Positions 57,695 to 64,000 of a DNA stretch of 64,000 bases are shown here, piece after piece. Source of the stretch: Synechococcus sp. BIOS-U3-1 (GTDB lineage Bacteria > Cyanobacteriota > Cyanobacteriia > PCC-6307 > Cyanobiaceae); the NCBI RefSeq assembly GCF_014279975.1, contig NZ_CP047936.1:1612001-1676000 (forward strand). Reading direction: 5' to 3'. The notes below the pieces were generated by a model. That model saw only the letters and a program-made list of their open reading frames with translations, ran no database searches and was not told the origin of the DNA. The stretch's first letter is position 1. Each line of letters starts with the position of its first letter. The translations under genes were made by a program, and so were the position numbers.

Positions 57695-58465
57695 ATGCGC
57701 AGCCCAGTTTTGGTTGTGAGCGACCTGTCGGTGGAGCGTTCAGGTCGCCTTGCCGTTGAGAAGGTCTCGTTCGAACTGCAGAGTGAAAGCGAGACCGCTG
57801 TGGTTGGCCCTAACGGCGCCGGCAAGAGCACTCTGGTGGCTGCTTTGCTCGGGCTACTGCCACGAAAAGAAGGAAACGTTCAGATACTTGGAGAACAGCT
57901 TTCAGCCAACGGCGACCTTCCTGGTGCGATCAGATCTCAGATTGCCTATGTTCCGCAGAGTCTGGCCTTGCAGGGTCGTTTCCCCCTAAGCGTGGCCGAA
58001 TTCGTCGGCTTTGGGTTTGACCCCCCAGGACCACGCTGGCCATGGCAGCAACATCGCAAACGCAAAACTGCCGTTGAGAAGGCCCTGGATCGCACCGGGT
58101 GCATCGATCTGCGCAACCGTCTTCTCAGTGAACTGTCGGGAGGTCAGCTCAAACGCGTAATGCTCTCGTTCTGCGTTGTGCGGCCCCGTCAACTCCTGGT
58201 GCTCGATGAAGCACAGGCAGGCCTTGATGTGCCGTCGAACGAACGCTTCCAGCAGCTGCTACTTGAGCTGCGGCGTCAGGAGGGATGGACCGTTCTGCAC
58301 GTCTCTCACGATCTCGACATGGTCCGTCGCAGCAGCGATCAGGTTTTGGGACTGAATCGTCGCCTCTGCTGCAGTGGCTCACCGGATCACACCCTGACTC
58401 CTGAACGCCTCGTCGATCTGTATGGACCCAACATGGTTCAGTACAGGCATCAGTGTCATGGTTGA
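57695..58465 (+). CDS. znuC: Zinc ABC transporter ATPase
   Basis: The 256-aa protein shows Walker A GPNGAGKST (38-46), Q-loop VPQSLALQ, signature LSGGQLKR, Walker B LLVLDEAQAG and switch HVSHDLDMV. It begins six bases after znuA and overlaps znuB by eight bases. The D-loop/Walker B has Q where most have P (DEAQAGLD for DEPTAGLD), also seen in some metal-family ATPases. Confidence 0.95.
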   Translation: MRSPVLVVSDLSVERSGRLAVEKVSFELQSESETAVVGPNGAGKSTLVAALLGLLPRKEGNVQILGEQLSANGDLPGAIRSQIAYVPQSLALQGRFPLSVAEFVGFGFDPPGPRWPWQQHRKRKTAVEKALDRTGCIDLRNRLLSELSGGQLKRVMLSFCVVRPRQLLVLDEAQAGLDVPSNERFQQLLLELRRQEGWTVLHVSHDLDMVRRSSDQVLGLNRRLCCSGSPDHTLTPERLVDLYGPNMVQYRHQCHG

Positions 58466-59315
58466 CACTCAAGCACTGGCGCTTGTTCTCGCCGAACCCT
58501 TCATGCAGCGCGCGCTGATCGGCGGTCTGCTCACAGGAGCGCTTGGCGGTTTGTTGGGCAGTGTTGCCGTACTCAGGCAACTGTCGTTTTTCAGCGATGC
58601 CCTCGGTCATTCCGCCCTGCTGGGCATCACGCTGGGAATCCTAATGGGCGTGAATCCAACGCTGGTTCTAATCCCCTTTGCGGTGGTGTTCGCCATCCTG
58701 GTGAATCAGCTGGTCGAACGCAGCTCTCTCCCCACGGATGCGCTGCTGAACATTGTGTATTCAACGTCTCTGGCGGCAGCAATTCTGTTTCTCAGCCTGG
58801 TGGAGAGCTATCGGGGCGGGATTCGCCAGCTGCTGTTTGGAGACATTCTCGGGGTCAGCACTCTGGACCTGATCGTGATCGGCATGCTGCTGGCCGCTGC
58901 ATTGATCTATCTGTGCCTGAGCCTGCGTGCTCAGGTTCTGCTCACCCTCAATCAGGAACTTGCTGGTGCAGTCGGTGTCCAAACCCGATGGCATCGACTG
59001 GCCTTCATCGTGCTGCTGGCCGTTGTGGTGGCAGTGTCGATCAAAGCCGTCGGCGTGCTTCTGATCAGTGCCTTTGTGGTCATCCCTGCCTGTGCCGGTC
59101 GGCTGCTATGTCGTCGTTTTCCGCTCTACATTTTCGTCTCCTCGATCTTGGGAGGCACCTGCGCATTGCTGGGATTATTGGCATCCGGACTCACCAACCT
59201 TCCCTCAGGCCCCTCGGTGGTGATGGTGCAGTTCCTGGGTTTCCTCATTGCCCTCGTTCTCAGTTCAGGCATCTTCAGACGGACCTCATCCACAGCTCCT
59301 GACCCTCAGCTCTGA
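58458..59315 (+). CDS. znuB: Zinc ABC transporter permease
   Basis: The ATG at 58458 overlaps the znuC stop by eight bases. The 285-aa protein has about eight membrane helices with LLTGALGGLLGSVAVLRQLS, FFSDALGHSALLGITLG (the conserved coupling region), FGDILGVS and KAVGVLLISAFVVIPA. It is the ABC-3 membrane component of ZnuABC. Confidence 0.95.
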   Translation: MVDTQALALVLAEPFMQRALIGGLLTGALGGLLGSVAVLRQLSFFSDALGHSALLGITLGILMGVNPTLVLIPFAVVFAILVNQLVERSSLPTDALLNIVYSTSLAAAILFLSLVESYRGGIRQLLFGDILGVSTLDLIVIGMLLAAALIYLCLSLRAQVLLTLNQELAGAVGVQTRWHRLAFIVLLAVVVAVSIKAVGVLLISAFVVIPACAGRLLCRRFPLYIFVSSILGGTCALLGLLASGLTNLPSGPSVVMVQFLGFLIALVLSSGIFRRTSSTAPDPQL

Positions 59316-59354
59316 CATGGACCGATCAGTTTTCAGTGCAGTAGATGAGTGTTC

Positions 59355-60620
59355 ATGACTGTCACGACCTGTCCGAGCACCGGTGCTGTCACAGGCCTCA
59401 GGGAGACGCTCGAATTCTTCAGTGACTCTGAGTTCGCCAGCAAACGCTTTGCAGCCCATGGCAATGTCTTTGAGACCCGCCTGCTGGCCCAGCGGATCGT
59501 GTTCATCCGGGGTGAGCGGGCGGTGTCAGATCTGCTGAAGCAAGGTGCATCCCTTGAGGGGTGGTGGCCGGACAGTGTGAGGAAACTGCTCGGCAGCCGG
59601 TCGCTAGCCAACCGCACAGGCCCAGCTCACAAAGCTCGCCGCCGAGTGGTGGGTCAGCTGTTCTCCAGCGGCGCACTCTGCCGCTATACACCTTCCATCC
59701 AGGTTCTGATCGAGGAACTGATCACGGAGCTTCAGGAGAGCGATGATCCGCAGCCTCTGGCAGCCAAAATGCGACGCTTCGCCTTCGCTGTGATCGCCTC
59801 GACCGTGCTGGGGCTGGATGCCAACGATCGTGATGCTCTGTTTGGTGATTTCGAGATCTGGACCCAGGCCCTCTTTTCGATTCCACTGGCTGTACCGGGA
59901 ACTCCCTTTGCCCGGGCACTGGCGGCAAGAGAGCGGCTGCTCTCACGCCTGAAGACGGTGCTACAGAACAGCACCCGCTGTCAGGGAGGCCTTGATCTAC
60001 TCAGTGGTGGGCTCGATGAAGTCGACGTACCACTGGATGACGACGACCTGGTAGAGCAGTTATTGCTTCTGTTGTTCGCAGGCTATGAAACAACGGCATC
60101 ATCGCTGAGCTGTCTGTTTCGAGCCCTGCTGCTCAACCCAGAGGTGGAGAACTGGCTGCTACCGGAGCTGCTGACATCACCCTGGCCTTTCGAGGCCTCG
60201 CATCGATCACCCCGCCTGGATGCAACGGTTCTGGAGGTGATGCGGCTCACACCACCGGTAGGAGGCTTCTTCCGCCGCAATCTGCAGCCAATCCAGTTAG
60301 CCGATGTGGAGATTCCCCGTGATCGGGTCATTCAGGTCGTACTGGCTTCATCAACCGCAGAGGAAGGCAGTGACATCGCCGCATTCAGGCCGCAGCGCCA
60401 TCTGGACGGATCGTTCGATCAGACCCTGTTGCCTTTTGGAGGTGGAGAACGGGTCTGCCTTGGAAAGGCTTTGGCCGAACTGGAAATCAGGCTGATGACC
60501 GTGGGGCTGATCCAGAGACTGCAGCTTCGCCTGGTGCCCGATCAGGACCTTTCTCTGAAACAGATTCCCAGCCCAACTCCTCGCGATGGGCTGCTGGTGA
60601 GCGTCACACCGCGGCCATAA
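59355..60620 (+). CDS. Cytochrome P450
   Basis: From ATG 59355 (421 aa) it has the I-helix LFAGYETTASS, the ExxR in VLEVMRLTPPVGG, the heme-binding loop LLPFGGGERVCLGKALAELE with proximal Cys, and HKARRRVVGQLFSSG in helix C. The overall pattern is like the CYP120-type retinoid/carotenoid-linked P450s of cyanobacteria, a tentative assignment. It starts 40 bases after znuB but is probably not functionally linked. Confidence 0.85.
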   Translation: MTVTTCPSTGAVTGLRETLEFFSDSEFASKRFAAHGNVFETRLLAQRIVFIRGERAVSDLLKQGASLEGWWPDSVRKLLGSRSLANRTGPAHKARRRVVGQLFSSGALCRYTPSIQVLIEELITELQESDDPQPLAAKMRRFAFAVIASTVLGLDANDRDALFGDFEIWTQALFSIPLAVPGTPFARALAARERLLSRLKTVLQNSTRCQGGLDLLSGGLDEVDVPLDDDDLVEQLLLLLFAGYETTASSLSCLFRALLLNPEVENWLLPELLTSPWPFEASHRSPRLDATVLEVMRLTPPVGGFFRRNLQPIQLADVEIPRDRVIQVVLASSTAEEGSDIAAFRPQRHLDGSFDQTLLPFGGGERVCLGKALAELEIRLMTVGLIQRLQLRLVPDQDLSLKQIPSPTPRDGLLVSVTPRP

Positions 60621-60635
60621 AAGCTGCACAAACCG

Positions 60636-60920
60636 TCAGGATGCTTTGGTGGAATTCTGCCGACGGCGCCTGGCTCGACGTGGTTTGCCTGCAGACGCGT
60701 CACTCTGCTTGAGATAAATCTTCCTGCCGCTCACATCCAAGCGATAAAGACCTCCGCGTGGTCCTTTGTAAACCTGATCGTGCAGGCCGGAGGCAACCGC
60801 CTGAAGGGTTCTCTTCTTCAACGATTGAGAGTCATCCGAGTGAGAACCTTCCGTGGCCATTTGTTGATCGGATTCTCCGAAAAACACCGACTTTAAAAAT
60901 CTAAAGACGCGCTTAATCAT
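60636..60920 (-). CDS. Small basic protein with PBCV-type adaptor motif, 94 aa
   Basis: After a helical N-terminus (MIKRVFRFLKSVFFGESDQQ) there is VYKGPRGGLYRLDVSGRKIY, the VYxGPRGGxYxxxxSGxKxY pattern of the PBCV-specific basic adaptor domain, then an Arg/Lys-rich tail. The domain appears in phage, virus and bacterial proteins and is of unknown role. Confidence 0.6.
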   Translation of the reverse strand: MIKRVFRFLKSVFFGESDQQMATEGSHSDDSQSLKKRTLQAVASGLHDQVYKGPRGGLYRLDVSGRKIYLKQSDASAGKPRRARRRRQNSTKAS

Positions 60921-60956
60921 GGAAAAGTAAAACGCTTCCCTACTTAAACGTCACCG

Positions 60957-61178
60957 TCAAGACCCTGGAGATCCATGCTGTTCATCACTGATTTGTTCGC
61001 TCTGCAGGAGTCTCTCCAGCAGATCAGGATCGCCAACAATCACTCGCCGAATGCCATCTTGCCCCATATACGTGAGCCGGCCGGCCGCATCAACCGTGAG
61101 TGCGGTCAGTGGTGTGATGAGCTCCGGTTCCAGCAAATGAGAGTGCAGCAGCAGTAATCCATCGTGTTCTGTCAGCAC
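60957..61178 (-). CDS. Hypothetical protein, 73 aa
   Basis: GTG start; the product MLTEHDGLLLLHSHLLEPEL, then LTALTVDAAGRLTYMGQDGI, RRVIVGDPDLLERLLQSEQ. A beta-hairpin and helix are predicted. No family is recognised. Confidence 0.45.
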   Translation of the reverse strand: MLTEHDGLLLLHSHLLEPELITPLTALTVDAAGRLTYMGQDGIRRVIVGDPDLLERLLQSEQISDEQHGSPGS

Positions 61179-61365
61179 CTGAAAAACACTTCCGCTTCAT
61201 AAAAAAAATTCCCAAGGTTTTCACCTCAGGAATTGGTGCTCTCATGAACTTCTCAACCGCGACAAGAGTCCTACAGATACCGGAATCTTCACAGGGGGAA
61301 AACCGTCTTAACAGGGTCGGGTGACCAGACTGCGGGAACGGAGAACAGCACCACGGATCCACGCA

Positions 61366-61590
61366 CTAAACCACCCATCGATCAACATCCATGATCGTTT
61401 TAATCAGCAATCCAAGGCGCTTGAACTCTGCGAAATTGAGGTCTTTCACAGCTTGATCAAGACCACAATCAACCCATTCGCCATGGCGTTTCTCATAGAT
61501 CGTGAAGTCCTGATCGAGCGACTCACGCCGAATGCAGTATGTGAGTCCATCGTCGTGCAGAAACTCAGCCGATTGACGTTGCAAAGCCAT
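61366..61590 (-). CDS. Hypothetical protein, 74 aa
   Basis: The ATG at 61590 opens MALQRQSAEFLHDDGLTYCI, then RRESLDQDFTIYEKRHGEWV and a helical, hydrophobic end. A mixed alpha/beta small protein, probably real by composition; function unknown. Confidence 0.5.
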   Translation of the reverse strand: MALQRQSAEFLHDDGLTYCIRRESLDQDFTIYEKRHGEWVDCGLDQAVKDLNFAEFKRLGLLIKTIMDVDRWVV

Positions 61591-61636
61591 GCATCCCAAG
61601 CCACTAAGGCTGATTGATTGGCCCGGAGCGTAAATC

Positions 61637-62104
61637 TCAGCGCTTCAGTTCGAGAACCAAACGCCTGATCTCAACAGGTCCGGAAAGAATCGGCACCACG
61701 GTGACCTGCAGCCGTTGATCTCCAGCAACTGGGCCGTATCCACAGCGCATTCGAGCCAGTTTCCAGGATTGATTGACACGATCCTGCAGCTGCGTCTCCG
61801 TTGACATCAAGGTCATCGACGGGTCGAGAGCATCACACTCCACCTCTGTGGGTTTGGACGCATCCTGCGGCTGGATGGAAATCCTGAACACCAAAGAACT
61901 GCCTTGCTCATAACTGAGATCAAGACTGTTCCAGAAACTCAGCTCCCCTCCTGCGGGCACATCCAGCGACGCCACCTGAGAACCCATCGCGTTGGGCTTG
62001 AACTCAAAACGCCTCAGAGCTTCTCCACCCGTACAGGAACCGAGCAGAACCGTTAGTCCCAGAGCTGACACAGAGGCCAACGCTCGAGCGCCCAGTCGTT
62101 TCAT
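61637..62104 (-). CDS. Lipoprotein, 155 aa
   Basis: The ATG at 62104 gives a lipobox (LTVLLGSC, Cys about residue 23). The mature protein is beta-rich (ELSFWNSLDLSYEQGSSLVF, SGPVEIRRLVLELKR) with two further Cys that could form a disulfide. It is predicted to sit in the periplasm or outer membrane. No domain recognised. Confidence 0.65.
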   Translation of the reverse strand: MKRLGARALASVSALGLTVLLGSCTGGEALRRFEFKPNAMGSQVASLDVPAGGELSFWNSLDLSYEQGSSLVFRISIQPQDASKPTEVECDALDPSMTLMSTETQLQDRVNQSWKLARMRCGYGPVAGDQRLQVTVVPILSGPVEIRRLVLELKR

Positions 62105-62158
62105 CCCAGAACCAGACACACCATCTTCACTCTCAATCGTTCCAGCTGAATCAGGCAA

Positions 62159-63144
62159 TGCGCCTTGATGCTCATTGCTTTAGCGATCGGAGGCGCTGAT
62201 GACAGCCGACACTCCACCCAACCAGATCGCGGAAGTCTTCTGACTTTCCGGCCCCGTGCTCCAACAGTTTCCACCCATCCGTGTGGCTGGTCCTTCGACA
62301 GGCAGACATCAGGTGCGCCACGTCGATCGACACTCCATTGCACCGCCGCAGGTGCGCCGGAGCCGCATCAGCCCTACATCTGGACGTCATGGCCCCAGGG
62401 ACGCCGCAGCCAGTCGCTTCGCACTCCTTCATTCATCCCCACGTGGTGGACTGAAACCATGCGCGAACGAGCGAGATAGGCCGTCTCTTCCATCCGGAAG
62501 GGACGGCCTCCTTTTATGAAATCAACTGCTGTGACTGACAAGTGTCTTGACTGGACACAACCCGATAAGTGAGCACATAAGTCAGCACTAAACGGGAGCG
62601 GTTGCAGGCTCACCAGGCAGCCTCAAAACGGTCCGTCCACAGTTCATCAGTGGAGCCAGAGGATCACAGCGTTCTCACTTCTGATGCTTCAACGACTCTT
62701 GAGCACGGTCGACACGTCACCTTGCATCGCCCATCCGTTGCTCTGACGACCACTCAACTAGTGGCCAGAGAAAAAGTACAGATCAGGACCAAGACCTTGA
62801 AAAACTCTCTTTGAAGAAGAAGAGAGGGAGCATGGGGGCCATCAGCCTCCGTGTTGGTAAGTCAGAGAGGCTCAGAAATGTCTGCTCGATCTCCAGTAAG
62901 CACCGCTAGGCGGCAGATGCGCCTGGACATGCCCGCATCAAATTCCAGAACGGTCTGCTACACGGGAGCTTTGGCGTGACTGGTATTCGGGAGAGCAGAA
63001 CGCTGTCAAGGAGTGGGATTTGATTCGTTCACCAGGACTCCACCAGAACTGCTCACAGGCTGCACCAGGGCGCAACCAGAAGCTCACAAACGCATCGGAC
63101 ATGGTGCAGGTGTCCGGGAGAAATCCCACACCAACACAAGGTCA
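62159..63144. other. Nearly 1 kb without a supported gene
   Basis: Several frames of 60-104 codons overlap in this region on both strands without motif or ribosome site. A 33-codon frame at 62878-62979 is Ser/Arg-rich. It contains a strong terminator (62477-62516). Confidence 0.35.
62477..62516 (+). terminator. Strong terminator hairpin
   Basis: AGGCCGTC pairs with GACGGCCT and an inner CTTCC with GGAAG, followed by CCTTTT. It would end a + strand transcript in this region or, less likely, act for the minus strand. Confidence 0.7.
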
Positions 63145-64000
63145 ATGGACGTCACTTACACCAAACTCCAACTCGACACAGCCGGCCGAACCGAACTGCT
63201 GAAGCAAACCGGCGACCAAACGATGATGGCCAAGCAAGGCGAGACCAGCTTTGCCATTCATGGCCAAGACGGCAAAGCCAGCACCGCAGTCGACCAGAAA
63301 TGGCACATGATCAGTGCCGAGCAAGTTGACGAAAGCGGAAGCGTAATCTGGCAAAACGCTAATACCGGAGCATTCCGCGAAACCAAATACAGCATCGACA
63401 ACACCCAAAAAACCTGGACTCAAAGCGGAGAGGCTCAGGAACTCAACACCAGTGAGCTTTACGAGCGGGAAGGCGAACACAAAGCAGACCTCAATGGTGA
63501 TGGCTTTCAAAGCTCAAGCGCACTTTCGCTGAAAGGTCCTGTCAATCAACAGCAAGGTTCATCTGAAATCATGCTGGAAGGCGATGGTCTAATCAGCAGC
63601 ACAAACAATGTTGTCGGCCAATGGAAAGCAGACCGCAACACTGAATACTCCATCGAAGGAAAGGACAAAGGCCTGTTTGACATTGACAACACTGGCAAAG
63701 TGGAATTCAAGGGCGATGCATTTGCTCCAGATCCAAGCAAAGCAAAGGGTCCAGCAGCCTATGAATTCACTATCAAAGCCACTGATAAGTCAACGAATCA
63801 GAGTGTGACCCAAACGGTCAAACTGCAACAAAGACATGTCATCGAAGTAACCAGCAACGCTGGAGACACAAGCAAAGGCTCTTTTGGGTGGGCCGTGCAG
63901 CAGGCCAATCAGCTAGGGGCTAAAAACATTGCCTCCGAGATTCGCTTCAAAGAAAGCATGACAATTCAAAGCGAAAAAGGATATCGGCTCACGCATGGCG
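63145..64000 (+). CDS. N-terminal part of a large surface protein (partial)
   Basis: The frame is open from 62980 and runs off the window; the ATG at 63145 is the likely start. The visible 285 residues are acidic, Asn/Thr/Gln-rich and Cys-free. They include an EF-hand-like loop (KADLNGDGFQ), a cadherin-like repeat (YSIEGKDKGLFDIDNTGKVE, then YEFTIKATDKSTNQSVTQTV) and the beginning of a beta-helix or choice-of-anchor domain (IEVTSNAGDTSKGSFGWAVQ). Such giant proteins are typically exported by type I secretion and coat the cell. No Sec signal is present. Confidence 0.7.
   Translation, partial: MDVTYTKLQLDTAGRTELLKQTGDQTMMAKQGETSFAIHGQDGKASTAVDQKWHMISAEQVDESGSVIWQNANTGAFRETKYSIDNTQKTWTQSGEAQELNTSELYEREGEHKADLNGDGFQSSSALSLKGPVNQQQGSSEIMLEGDGLISSTNNVVGQWKADRNTEYSIEGKDKGLFDIDNTGKVEFKGDAFAPDPSKAKGPAAYEFTIKATDKSTNQSVTQTVKLQQRHVIEVTSNAGDTSKGSFGWAVQQANQLGAKNIASEIRFKESMTIQSEKGYRLTHG

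Noticed and set aside
62374-62613. Second DUF1651 gene
   Set aside because: The frame has a W-x-x-R-P-W ending but lacks the WLVN, VRF and GWRRC elements seen at 36410-36682.
1-64000. tRNA, rRNA or CRISPR array
   Set aside because: No TTC-GA T-loop with matching acceptor arms, no rRNA core sequence and no regularly spaced repeat array was seen on reading both strands.

Overview
The window looks like a chromosome segment of a marine picocyanobacterium of the Synechococcus/Cyanobium type. The evidence is a cyanobacterial AbrB-like regulator (32584-32952), a cyanobacterial ferritin (28329-28913), several families found mainly or only in marine Synechococcus and Prochlorococcus (DUF1651, DUF2973, DUF3750, TIGR03643), a znuABC/cobW zinc locus, and Nif11-leader and prochlorosin-type peptide precursors. 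No tRNA, rRNA or CRISPR array was found.

Layout. Positions 1-8129 are a gene-poor accessory zone: small hypothetical proteins, a holin-family membrane protein, a DUF805 protein, a DUF4912-like protein and a Nif11-type peptide gene, with over 1 kb that holds no convincing gene (2273-3780). Positions 8130-24657 are an integrated mobile element of about 16.5 kb. It is bounded by a 13-bp direct repeat and opens with a tyrosine recombinase whose start codon is one base inside the left repeat. It carries ribbon-helix-helix regulators, a tightly overlapped run of small unknown genes on the + strand, a single-subunit (T7-type) RNA polymerase, a roughly 600-nt intergenic stretch packed with perfect hairpins, and two lanthipeptide (ProcA-type) precursor genes. 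It has no recognisable capsid, portal, terminase or tail gene, so it resembles a phage satellite or a plasmid-like element more than a prophage. Six copies of a conserved motif sit directly upstream of start codons in this element and are candidate promoters or translation leaders.

Positions 24658-64000 are ordinary host genome with accessory patches: YccF, an NAD-dependent epimerase-like protein, two SDR enzymes, ferritin behind a three-copy operator-like repeat, a short family-A DNA polymerase with a proofreading domain, CyAbrB, a GNAT enzyme, an M28 peptidase, a LuxR-type regulator, an N-terminally truncated gamma-glutamyltransferase, a DUF1254/DUF1214/DUF4114 secreted protein, a carotenoid-desaturase-like flavoprotein followed by a POR-like SDR and an SdiA-regulated-type protein, cupins, DoxX, a GAF protein, a membrane glycosyltransferase, VanW, a zinc-homeostasis cluster (WD40 and CobW GTPase divergent from znuA-znuC-znuB around a Zur-like box), a cytochrome P450, and the 5' part of a large surface protein running off the end.

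How the parts fit. In the element the phage-type polymerase probably serves the element's own transcription units; the hairpin-rich region and the five genes after it look like a second module. The two ProcA precursors have no LanM synthetase in the window, so they could mature only through a host enzyme encoded elsewhere. The zinc cluster is a coherent Zur regulon with importer and metallochaperone. All functional statements are inferred from sequence patterns read by eye; no database search was run.
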